53,087 nucleotides of DNA from J088 sp003695505 [NCBI: Candidatus Dadabacteria bacterium] (GTDB lineage Bacteria > J088). Below the pieces are notes generated by a model. The model made no database searches and was not told the DNA's origin. It saw only the letters and a list, made by a program, of their open reading frames with translations. The position numbers were made by a program, and so were the translations under genes. Of this stretch, positions 8,699-16,464 are shown one piece after another. The number at the start of each line of letters is the position of its first letter. The first letter of the stretch is position 1. The stretch covers positions 1 through 53,087 of the forward strand of contig RFIY01000119.1 of assembly GCA_003695505.1 (NCBI GenBank), read 5' to 3'.

Positions 8699-9565
8699 AT
8701 GAAAACATTCTCTGATCTGATTCGCGTCTGCTGGGTCGCTGCGGTGGTAGCGATCGTCGGCACGGCGCCGGTATACGCAGCCGATGCCGTCGGGCGTATC
8801 ATCGCGGTCGAAGGGAAGCCGCTGGTCGAGCGCTCATCCGGCGGCCGCGTCGAACTTCAGCGCGATGATCCGGTCTACATCGGAGACGTCGTGCGTACGG
8901 GCAGCGGACGCTGCAAGATCCTCTTCGAAGACAATTCGATCATGACGCTCGGGACGCAAACGGAGCTGAAGATCTCGGAGTTCCTGTTCGACAGCCAGAA
9001 ACAGGAACGCAGCAGCATGTTCGACCTGATTACCGGCAAGGTCAAGACGCTGGTCGGCAAGCTGTTCAGCTCGGCCACCGACTTCAAGGTGCGCACGCCC
9101 AGCGCGGTCGCCGGGGTGCGCGGAACCTTTTTCCGCATCGATGCCTCGGACAAGACCGACGTCACCGTATTCGACGGAGAGGTCGAAGTCAGCGACAAGA
9201 GCGGCAATGCGCTCCGGCTCACCCCCGGAACGCGACTCAGCGTGAGTGGGAGCGGGTTCCTTGGCGGCATCCAGCAACTCAGCCCGCAACAATTGTCGCG
9301 CCTGCAACACGAACTCGATGTACGCCTCGAAGACTCACTGAACAACCAGGCCGACCGGCAAATTCGCCGCCGCGACCTGACGCGACGTGCCGTTGAGTCG
9401 CTCGAGCCCCTGCCCACGGGCAAGGACGAAGGTGGAGCACCGGATGCCGGCGACAACGAACTTCCACCATCAGCCCCGGTCGAGGACCTCCAGTCTGTGG
9501 ATCCGGCGCGTACGGGCAACGCGAACATCCAGTTGCAGTTTGTCCCGGAACAGCAGGGAGAATGA
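8699..9565 (+). CDS. Exported FecR-domain protein
   Basis: This 288-aa protein has a signal peptide (MKTFSDLIRVCW...PVYA-AD) followed by a FecR domain. The domain shows the usual order: AVGRIIAVEGKPLV..., a double-strand region with LFEDNSIMTLG, then KVRTPSAVAGVRGTFFRI, and the DVTVFDGEVEVSD strand. The C-terminal part (about 200-288) is charged and Pro-rich, probably disordered. Stand-alone FecR proteins of this sort are periplasmic and often sit beside TPR or barrel proteins; they are not iron-dicitrate regulators. The ATG at 8699 lies 17 nt after the barrel gene. The stop overlaps the next start by 4 nt. Confidence 0.87.
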   Translation: MKTFSDLIRVCWVAAVVAIVGTAPVYAADAVGRIIAVEGKPLVERSSGGRVELQRDDPVYIGDVVRTGSGRCKILFEDNSIMTLGTQTELKISEFLFDSQKQERSSMFDLITGKVKTLVGKLFSSATDFKVRTPSAVAGVRGTFFRIDASDKTDVTVFDGEVEVSDKSGNALRLTPGTRLSVSGSGFLGGIQQLSPQQLSRLQHELDVRLEDSLNNQADRQIRRRDLTRRAVESLEPLPTGKDEGGAPDAGDNELPPSAPVEDLQSVDPARTGNANIQLQFVPEQQGE

Positions 9566-10434
9566 CCATGAAACGAATCCTCCCGTTTGTTGCGCTACTC
9601 GCATTGTCTGTGACCGCCTGTGGCCAGGGCGCCCGACCGGCGACGCTTTCGATCGGCTTTCAGCCTGCCGCCTTCGGCACGGACACTTTTTCCACCGGTC
9701 CGACGACCGTGACGGTTGCCAACGGATGCGTCGTCCCCGACAATCTCGCAACCCTGACCACACAGGTCTACGGCGATGCCGCAAGTGACGCAACGCCCGT
9801 TGGTTACAGCGTCGACGACCTCGACGCCGACTGCAAGCTCAATATGTTCCTGCCAACCGGCTCCGCCCTGCTCGTGATCGTTCGTGGTTACGACGCCGAC
9901 GGCCATCTGATCCGCAAGGGAATGGCGGAACTGGATGAAGTCGCCGAGGGGCAGCAGATTGACTTTCCGACGCCATTCTGGCCCGCATCGGGCATCGATG
10001 ACACGCCCGGTGATGGCAATGGTACGCCGGAGCTGCTGTTCGTCGAAGTCATGCGCCAGTTTGACCAGTTCGTGTTCGAATTGGGCTTTACCGGCGATAT
10101 TGCTCCCGCGACGGCACGCCAGCCGAACAGTGTCGGTGGCTACCTTGATCTGATTGCACCGGACGACACAGTCTACACCGTCCTGCTCGACGCATCCGAG
10201 CGCGGCCTGCCCCTGTCACGATCCGGATCGGTCGCGGTGGAACGGGTCGATTTCGATTTGACCCGCATTCCGGGATCGATGTTGCTGACCGTGCCGTATG
10301 CGTCGGTTGGCGCCCCGAACACGGCCACCGACGTGGTCAATGCCCCGAATCTCGACTACGCCGTGACGATTCTCGATCCAGATGACGCGGTGCGCGACGA
10401 AGCACCAAATTCCGGATTCGCGTCGGTCAAGTAA
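9562..10434 (+). CDS. Predicted lipoprotein, 290 aa
   Basis: The N terminus MTMKRILPFVALLALSVTAC is a type II signal peptide with lipobox LSVTAC, so the mature protein would be lipidated at about C20. The rest is Asp/Gly/Thr-rich and looks like beta-sandwich modules, with an Asp-rich loop DDTPGDGNGTPE that could bind Ca2+. I recognise no named family. The start overlaps the FecR stop (ATGA), so it is translated in the same operon. The operon context makes it a plausible client of the barrel protein, which is inference. Confidence 0.8.
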   Translation: MTMKRILPFVALLALSVTACGQGARPATLSIGFQPAAFGTDTFSTGPTTVTVANGCVVPDNLATLTTQVYGDAASDATPVGYSVDDLDADCKLNMFLPTGSALLVIVRGYDADGHLIRKGMAELDEVAEGQQIDFPTPFWPASGIDDTPGDGNGTPELLFVEVMRQFDQFVFELGFTGDIAPATARQPNSVGGYLDLIAPDDTVYTVLLDASERGLPLSRSGSVAVERVDFDLTRIPGSMLLTVPYASVGAPNTATDVVNAPNLDYAVTILDPDDAVRDEAPNSGFASVK

Positions 10435-10438
10435 CGCC

Positions 10439-11737
10439 TCAGGGAAGATTCTGTCGCACGAGCGCCTGCGCGGTAAAACCGGCCAACTCGTCGCGGTGCG
10501 GCCAGAAGCGCAGCACCTCGGTCTCTTCGCTTGTCAGCGGGTGTTGTACCCGCAGTCTGGCGAATTCTGGATGTTGCTCCAGAAATGCATCGACCACATC
10601 CTCATTCTCGCCGGGAAACAGTGAGCAGGTACTGTACCAGAGTACCCCTCCCGGTGCGACCCGCTCAGCCACCCGGGCAAGCCACCCGCACTGTTGCCGC
10701 TGCAACCGCACGACTGCATCTGGATCGCTGCGCAATGCGACCTCGGGATGCCGCCCGAGCGTGCCCGACGCCGAGCACGGCACATCGGCGAGAACCAGGT
10801 CGTAGGAGCCATCCGGCAGCGCTTCGTCGATATCGAGCTGCCCCAGTTCCGCGGAACAACCTGCCGATCGCAACGCGTTTTGCACCATCCGGAGCCGCGC
10901 CTCGCTACGATCCGTACCGAGCACGTCAAAGCCGGCCCGCGCCAGCGAACACAGTTTTCCTCCGGGCGCGCAGAACGCATCCCAGACGCGCCGACCCGGC
11001 GCCGTCGCCTGCACGGTGCAGAGCCATGCTGCGATACCGCCATCCTGAATCTGCAATGTCGGTGCTTTCTCTGCATCGTCCATCAGCGACCAGAACGTGG
11101 CAGGATTCCCCGTGATCCGCCACGCAGCGCCGCCAGCCACCGGTTCCAGATGCACGCCTTTTTCGAGCAGTTCGCGACGAACCTCATCGCTGACGACGAT
11201 GTGCGTCCCGGGCGACCGCCGCAACCCCGCCAGTGCCGCATCGACTGTCGCGCTGCCGCCGAGCGCCCGTTCCAGCTCCGCAAGCCAGAATGCGGGGACA
11301 CTCCAGCGCAGATCGGGCGACAATGTCCCATACCGCTCTCGCAACGCATCGCATTGCCCTGCCGCACGTCGCAAAACTGCGTTGACAAACCCTCGAGCGT
11401 AGTGCCGACGCGGCAGCGCAGAGACCGTCTCGTCGACAACAGCGAACGCCGGTGCCTCCGTAAACAGAAGCCTCGCCAGTCCAAGCAACAGCAGTACCTC
11501 GACGCGCGGCTGCACTCGCCGGTCGGGCCGCTTCAGCAGTCCGCGAAGCAAAACGCGCAGACCTCGCTCGTGCTCAAGCACTGTCCGGCAATAGTATTCG
11601 CAACGCCGTCGCACCGAAGCCGATATGCCGCGCCGCCGCTGCGCCCGCAACAACGGATCGAGCCAGGCCTCCTGAAACAGAATCCGTTCGAGGATATCCG
11701 CGGCGCTACAAAGCTCCGGTGGAGCCTTGTCCGTCAT
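10439..11737 (-). CDS. rsmB: 16S rRNA (cytosine-967-C5)-methyltransferase RsmB
   Basis: RsmB transfers a methyl group from SAM to C967 of 16S rRNA. The 432-aa protein has the N-terminal NusB-like helical domain (about 1-150) and the C-terminal Rossmann methyltransferase domain with SAM motif DAFCAPGGKLCSLA, then VLADVPCSASGTLGRHPE and the catalytic Cys in WYSTCSLFPGEN. Length matches the Sun/RsmB family. The start overlaps the fmt stop by an ATGA, so it closes the def-fmt-rsmB operon, a widespread arrangement. Confidence 0.95.
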   Translation of the reverse strand: MTDKAPPELCSAADILERILFQEAWLDPLLRAQRRRGISASVRRRCEYYCRTVLEHERGLRVLLRGLLKRPDRRVQPRVEVLLLLGLARLLFTEAPAFAVVDETVSALPRRHYARGFVNAVLRRAAGQCDALRERYGTLSPDLRWSVPAFWLAELERALGGSATVDAALAGLRRSPGTHIVVSDEVRRELLEKGVHLEPVAGGAAWRITGNPATFWSLMDDAEKAPTLQIQDGGIAAWLCTVQATAPGRRVWDAFCAPGGKLCSLARAGFDVLGTDRSEARLRMVQNALRSAGCSAELGQLDIDEALPDGSYDLVLADVPCSASGTLGRHPEVALRSDPDAVVRLQRQQCGWLARVAERVAPGGVLWYSTCSLFPGENEDVVDAFLEQHPEFARLRVQHPLTSEETEVLRFWPHRDELAGFTAQALVRQNLP

Positions 11738-12714
11738 TCTCCAAGCCGCGCGCCCGGGCGAAGCGCATGCCCGCGCAGCCAGTCACCGACGGAAAGCGGC
11801 CGCCCTCCGGCGCTCTGGAGGCGACGCACCCGATACACGCCATCACCTGTCGCAACTGCGATGCCATCTGGATCCACGGCAACAATCTGTCCGGGTGCGA
11901 GTTGTTCTGCCGCGACGGAGGGCGCCACGGTCCCGGCGAGGATCTTCAGCGGTTGCCCCGCCAGGGTCGTACTGGCGCCGGGGCGGGGCGAAAACGCCCG
12001 CACCTGCCGTGCAATCTCGACGGCCGGACGAGACCAGTCGATCCGGCGATCCGCCGGCGTGAGTTTGCGGCAGTATGTGGCGGCTTCATCATCCTGCGGG
12101 CAGGCCTGCAGCGTCCCGGCGACCAGCCGGGCGGACGCCTCGGGCCACATTTCGGCGGCAAGCCTGGCGATGGCATCGTGCAGACGCCCGGCGTCGTCGT
12201 CATCGGTGATGGGGATCGACCGGGTACACAATACTGGACCTGCATCCATCTCGGGCGTCATCGCCATCAGAGACACCCCCGTTTGCTCGTCACCAGCCAG
12301 TATGGCGCTTTGAATCGGGGATGCGCCGCGATGGCGCGGCAACAGGCTGGCATGAACGTTCAGCGGGGCGATCCTCGGCAGGTCGAGCAACCAGCCGGGC
12401 AGGATCTTGCCGTACGCCATCACGACGAGCAGGTCGGGCTGGAGTTCCTCAAGCTCAGAACGTACGTCGCGCAGCCGTTCTGGCTGATGAACCGGAATCT
12501 GATCCGATCGCGCCGCCTGAACGACCGCCGGCGCCGTCATCCGTCGGCCTCTGCCTGCCGGCCGGTCGGGCTGGGACACCACCGCATCGACCGTGATCAA
12601 CTCGTCCTGAATCAGCGCCTCAAAGAGTGGGACTGCAATTTCTGGCGTCCCCATAAATATCGTTCGCAACGGCGGCGTCGCTCCCGCTGCGAGTCGTGCA
12701 TTCAGGTCGTCCAT
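11734..12714 (-). CDS. fmt: Methionyl-tRNA formyltransferase
   Basis: Fmt formylates initiator Met-tRNA using 10-formyl-tetrahydrofolate. Visible motifs are the N-terminal FMGTPEIAVPL, the catalytic region NVHASLLPRHRGASPIQ and MTPEMDAGPVL, followed by the smaller C-terminal OB-like domain. I use the ATG at 12714 (326 aa), which leaves 11 nt after def. An ATG at 12756 would overlap def by 31 nt and add residues not usual for the family. No strong Shine-Dalgarno marks either. It functions together with the adjacent def gene. Confidence 0.93.
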   Translation of the reverse strand: MDDLNARLAAGATPPLRTIFMGTPEIAVPLFEALIQDELITVDAVVSQPDRPAGRGRRMTAPAVVQAARSDQIPVHQPERLRDVRSELEELQPDLLVVMAYGKILPGWLLDLPRIAPLNVHASLLPRHRGASPIQSAILAGDEQTGVSLMAMTPEMDAGPVLCTRSIPITDDDDAGRLHDAIARLAAEMWPEASARLVAGTLQACPQDDEAATYCRKLTPADRRIDWSRPAVEIARQVRAFSPRPGASTTLAGQPLKILAGTVAPSVAAEQLAPGQIVAVDPDGIAVATGDGVYRVRRLQSAGGRPLSVGDWLRGHALRPGARLGE

Positions 12715-12725
12715 GGTTGTATCGC

Positions 12726-13244
12726 TCAACGTCGGGACCGGAACTTCCATCTCCACGGGTCGCGCCCGTAGTCCCGCTCAAACAGGCGATGGCGTGTTCG
12801 CGACAAATAGTCCACGAACAGAATGCCGTCGAGGTGGTCGAATTCATGCTGAAACACGAATGCGGGAAAGTCCGAAAGTGTGCGTTCGACCGGATTGCCA
12901 TGCGCATCGAGAAACTGGACATGGATGGTTTTAGCCCGTGGCACCTCGGCATAGTAACCCGGAATGCTCAGGCAGCCTTCTTCGGACGTCGCCTCTCCGA
13001 CGGACTCGATGATACGCGGATTGATGACGACGGCTGGTTGCCGTTTGTCCTCTTCTCCACCCGGATCCATAACGAACATCCGTAGCGACTGATTGACCTG
13101 AGGCGCGGCCAGACCCACACCCGGAGCCGCGTACATTGTTTCTATCATCGAACGCGCCAGCGCGGCGATCTCACCCGTGATCTCTGTAACCGGTTCCGCC
13201 GGGCGTCTGAGAACCTCGGCCGGATATTGAACGATGTCGAGCAT
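12726..13244 (-). CDS. def: Peptide deformylase
   Basis: Peptide deformylase removes the N-formyl group from nascent proteins using a metal ion. The 172-aa protein carries all three motifs: GVGLAAPQ (42-49), EEGCLSIP with metal ligand C91, and QHEFDHLDG with ligands H133 and H137 and catalytic E134. It follows the DUF4388/TPR gene by 9 nt and precedes fmt, which performs the opposite step at initiation. Confidence 0.96.
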   Translation of the reverse strand: MLDIVQYPAEVLRRPAEPVTEITGEIAALARSMIETMYAAPGVGLAAPQVNQSLRMFVMDPGGEEDKRQPAVVINPRIIESVGEATSEEGCLSIPGYYAEVPRAKTIHVQFLDAHGNPVERTLSDFPAFVFQHEFDHLDGILFVDYLSRTRHRLFERDYGRDPWRWKFRSRR

Positions 13245-13253
13245 GGTCGTCCG

Positions 13254-14909
13254 TCAGGCGGCCTGATCGCGAAACCGCGACCAGGCATCTGGCGCGACAT
13301 CTGCATGCTGTTCGAGCCAGGCCTGCTCCTCGGCGAACGCGTCCTGCGCCCCGGCATACCGTGCGGCGACAGCACGGTAGTAGTGGGCATGCGGATCCTG
13401 CGGCGCGTAGTGTACGGCCTGGGAAAAGCTGCGGTAAGCGCTGGCAATCTCATCCGGATCGTCGTCATGGGCGGCCTGCTGAAGACCGAGCGCCAGCCAG
13501 GCTTGCGCATTGCTGTCGTCCCAGTTCAACGCCTCCTGCAGCGCCTTGCCGGCCTCGATCAGATCGCCTCCGCGCAACAGTGCCAGGCCCCGTTCATAGG
13601 CACGTCCGGCCATTTCTCGCGCAACGTAGCCAGCCGGATCCGGCTCATCGCCTCGGGATGCGACCCGCTCGTACCAGGTCAGTGCCTCGGCATTGTTCAG
13701 AATCCGGTAGGCGTGCAGCAATCCGCTACGCCACGCTTCCAGTACAGGATCCCCGGGGTTCTCTGCCAACAGCTTCTGTACGCGCCGGTAGCGCTTCGAA
13801 TAGGCCTGCAAGACGCCCTGCCCCGCAGCCCCGGGCGGCACACCGAGTCGCTTGTGTATGTCTGCTGGAACAGCAACTTCGTAGAAGCGTTTTCTGACTG
13901 GCTCGGCCTCGACGACCGGCGCTGGCTCGGGTTCAACGATGGGCGCAGGCTCGATCAACGGCTCTTCCACCGCCTCCACGGACGCCTCCGCGACAACCGG
14001 CTCGTTGTCGGCGGCGACGACGGCTTCCGCCTCTGGCAAGACATCCACGTCTGGAGATTCGGACGCTTCGCTCGCGTCGAGTAACACATCGACCTCTGCG
14101 ATCTCCTGATTATCATCCAGCACGACGAAGTCGTCCGTATCCGCCTGCTCCACCGGCTCGACCTCAATCATCGCTTCCAGTTCCGGTGTGTCCATCGCCG
14201 TGGCCGATGTTTCAGCGCCGGACGCATCCTCCGCGTCGCCCGTACCAGCGGGACTGAGCCATCCGGCGTTGCGAGCGATCGCACACCATGCCAGTGTCAG
14301 TCTCGGGGATTCAACAGGTTCCCGAAGCAGGTCTTTCAACGGCCGTGGCTCCGTCAAACCCGCAAGCCACGATGCGGCATCACGATCGATATCCTCGACC
14401 TGAGCCATATTGGCAACGAACACGAGATCGTTGAGCGGCGCCCCCCAGCGACCAAGTTGCACCGAATCTGCAGATGCCAGCGCCCGCGCCAGCGCATCCA
14501 GTACAGAAACCCCCTGGCCGGCGTCATCGATCGGCAGTTCGCGCCACTCCCACGGACCGTCGGCAAGGACGATCGCACGGAAGATTGCCACGGCGGCCCA
14601 ACCCTCGACCGTCGCCTCGTCCGCCAGCCCAAGTTCAGCCAGCAAACGTGCGGGGGCGACCCGCGCGATCTGCGCCATCGCAATGGCACGCTCAACCGTT
14701 GCGTCGGCCAGTGTGCTGGCGGCGGCCAGGCTCACGCCCCAGTCATCCGCAGGAAGATCGCCCTCTGTACCGACGATGCAGCCTTCGCGAACGCGGCACA
14801 GCAGACCATGCGGCGCGCCCGCGGCAATCAGACCCGACTTGCGATCCCGGCCGATTTCGACCAGCAGAGACCACAGGTCGGCAGGCGTATCGATTTTGAC
14901 TGAACTCAT
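13254..14909 (-). CDS. DUF4388-like / J-like / TPR multidomain protein
   Basis: This 551-aa soluble protein has four parts. The N-terminal region (about 1-125) has the SGLIAA...VREGCIVGTEGDLP and late W-rich pattern of DUF4388 (PATAN-like) domains. A long acidic stretch rich in Glu, Asp, Val and Ala (about 225-335) looks disordered. Then FYEVAVPADI...VLQAYSKRYRRVQKLL resembles a degenerate J domain with no HPD tripeptide. TPR repeats fill the C terminus (about 430-530). This architecture is familiar from myxobacterial-type proteomes and the role is unknown. It heads the def-fmt-rsmB transcript. A TAGAAT box lies 9 nt before the ATG at 14909. Confidence 0.82.
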   Translation of the reverse strand: MSSVKIDTPADLWSLLVEIGRDRKSGLIAAGAPHGLLCRVREGCIVGTEGDLPADDWGVSLAAASTLADATVERAIAMAQIARVAPARLLAELGLADEATVEGWAAVAIFRAIVLADGPWEWRELPIDDAGQGVSVLDALARALASADSVQLGRWGAPLNDLVFVANMAQVEDIDRDAASWLAGLTEPRPLKDLLREPVESPRLTLAWCAIARNAGWLSPAGTGDAEDASGAETSATAMDTPELEAMIEVEPVEQADTDDFVVLDDNQEIAEVDVLLDASEASESPDVDVLPEAEAVVAADNEPVVAEASVEAVEEPLIEPAPIVEPEPAPVVEAEPVRKRFYEVAVPADIHKRLGVPPGAAGQGVLQAYSKRYRRVQKLLAENPGDPVLEAWRSGLLHAYRILNNAEALTWYERVASRGDEPDPAGYVAREMAGRAYERGLALLRGGDLIEAGKALQEALNWDDSNAQAWLALGLQQAAHDDDPDEIASAYRSFSQAVHYAPQDPHAHYYRAVAARYAGAQDAFAEEQAWLEQHADVAPDAWSRFRDQAA

Positions 14910-14976
14910 CGTAGGAATATTCTACCGCAGGCCACCTTCCTGGCGACGTGCGTCTGCTGCCGCGCGGGGATCCCGA

Positions 14977-15387
14977 TCAATTATCGGGCGCGCCGTCGGC
15001 AATCCAGGATCGAATGGCATCCACCTCAGCCTGGCAAAGCACCTGGCCGCCAATTGGCATGAGTGCCCCTTCACTGCCGCCAGCTGCGCTCGTCAACTTG
15101 ACAACCAGGAAACTGCCATCGGGATCGCCCGGCGCAACCCGCGGCAAGCCGGAACGCTGCGAACTCGCGCCGACGAGTCCCTGATAGGCATCTCCGGCCT
15201 CGAGACTCAGCCCGCCCTTTGCACTGCCATTCCCATGACAGCCGCTGAACGCGCAGCGTTTGTCGAAGATCTGCGCCTGAATGGCACTGAGGGTCGGCTC
15301 GGGAGCCGTACACGTCGGGTCGGCGCCACAACCTGAAACGGCGGCAACTCCGGCGATCATGGCCGCCCACATCAAACGTCTTCGCAT
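14977..15387 (-). CDS. Small lipoprotein with CX4CH cytochrome c-like motif
   Basis: The start at 15387 (ATG, with GGAGG 4 nt upstream) gives 136 aa. A signal peptide with lipobox VSGC is followed by a domain reading FDKRCAFSGCHGNG, then GGLSLEAGDAYQGLVG, and ending WIADGAPDN. This pattern is a known one in secreted lipoproteins, in which CX4CH replaces the normal CXXCH haem site and a later Met or His may ligand the iron. The protein could be an envelope electron carrier. Whether haem is actually attached cannot be read from the sequence. Confidence 0.8.
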   Translation of the reverse strand: MRRRLMWAAMIAGVAAVSGCGADPTCTAPEPTLSAIQAQIFDKRCAFSGCHGNGSAKGGLSLEAGDAYQGLVGASSQRSGLPRVAPGDPDGSFLVVKLTSAAGGSEGALMPIGGQVLCQAEVDAIRSWIADGAPDN

Positions 15388-15513
15388 CGAGATCCTCCAG
15401 TATCCAACTTGCCACGGCACCCGCGACCAGGCGCGCGACGTCACTGACGAGCCTACCATGTTTCCCGATATGCGTACGACCAGCCACCGGCGGCTATACT
15501 GGAGGCACGCACG

Positions 15514-16227
15514 ATGACTCGATATTCCGCCAGCTCCGCAGCGAATGACACGCCGACACGGCTGCTGCACACCGCCATCGCACTGTTTGCGGAACACGGC
15601 CTGCAAGCCGTGTCCCTGCGCGTCATCAACGAGCACGCCGGCAGCAAGAATGGTTCAGCCGTACAGTATCACTTCGGCAGCCGCGATGGCCTGCTCGAAG
15701 CGATCGTCGACTACCTCTGGACGGAGATCCTGCAACACACGATCGTGCGCCTCGATCGCCTTGAGACCTCGGACACGCCCCCGAGCGTTCGCGACATCGT
15801 CGAGGCCATTTTCGAACCCGCGCTGGCCTACAGTCTTCGCCCGGGCATCGGTCTGGCGGCGGCTCGATTGCTCCCTCGCGTGATCGAAGAAGCGCCACCA
15901 CAAATCCGGCACCGTTTCGCCGAGCGACTGACCGGCATACTCTCCCGTGCACAGATTCTGTTGATTCAGGCCGCTCCACAAGTGCCTGAATCGGTTCTGC
16001 GGCTGCGCCTTGCATTCGCGTTGATCAACGGACTTCATCTCGTAACCGATCTGCATGTGCTCTATGGTGCGGAAGATGTCGTGAACGATCCGGATACCCG
16101 CGTCCGTGTGTATGATCACTTCATTGCAACGATCGCGGCTGGACTGGCCGCGCCACCCGAAACGGATCCGCTCTTCCGTCGCCGACTGCACGCACAGACG
16201 CTGAGCGATCGAGACGCCATCCAGTGA
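15514..16227 (+). CDS. TetR-family transcriptional regulator
   Basis: This 237-aa regulator has an N-terminal TetR DNA-binding domain (about 12-60: LLHTAIALFAEHGLQAVSLR, then NGSAVQYHFGSRDGLLEAIV) and a long helical ligand/dimer domain. It is preceded by TATACT and GGAGG (15495-15506). Its downstream neighbour 21 nt away is the small PCP_red-domain gene, so the two are probably co-transcribed. No ligand can be inferred. Confidence 0.9.
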   Translation: MTRYSASSAANDTPTRLLHTAIALFAEHGLQAVSLRVINEHAGSKNGSAVQYHFGSRDGLLEAIVDYLWTEILQHTIVRLDRLETSDTPPSVRDIVEAIFEPALAYSLRPGIGLAAARLLPRVIEEAPPQIRHRFAERLTGILSRAQILLIQAAPQVPESVLRLRLAFALINGLHLVTDLHVLYGAEDVVNDPDTRVRVYDHFIATIAAGLAAPPETDPLFRRRLHAQTLSDRDAIQ

Positions 16228-16248
16228 ATTCGAGTCAGGAGCAACATC

Positions 16249-16434
16249 ATGAGCAAGTCCATCCGCTGGACACCCGAAGCTGAAAAACGCCTCAAACGCG
16301 CCCCGTTCTTCGTGCGGCCCGTCATCCGCAAACGGGCGGAAGAAGCCGCACGCGAGCGCAACCTGGACGTCGTCGACGAAGCATTGCTCGATGAATTGAA
16401 ATCAGGCGCTCACAAAGGCGATTCGCCCGGCTGA
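16249..16434 (+). CDS. Small stand-alone PCP_red-domain protein, 61 aa
   Basis: The 61-residue sequence reads W-TPEAEKRLKRAPFFVRPVIRK followed by AEEAARERNLDVVDEALLDE. This matches my memory of the PCP_red domain (PF08369), first seen at the C terminus of the BchB subunit of light-independent protochlorophyllide reductase and also found as tiny stand-alone proteins. It has a good ribosome-binding site (AGGAG, 8 nt before the ATG). No bacteriochlorophyll genes are present, so the function here is unknown. It follows a TetR gene by 21 nt. Confidence 0.78.
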   Translation: MSKSIRWTPEAEKRLKRAPFFVRPVIRKRAEEAARERNLDVVDEALLDELKSGAHKGDSPG

Positions 16435-16464
16435 ACCAATCTCGGCGCCGACCGCTCGGCCCCG

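Noticed and set aside
7210-8802. 530-codon minus-strand frame across the barrel gene
   Set aside because: Antisense shadow without ribosome-binding site or domain.
10694-12313. 539-codon plus-strand frame across rsmB and fmt
   Set aside because: Antisense to two certain genes; no start signal, no family.
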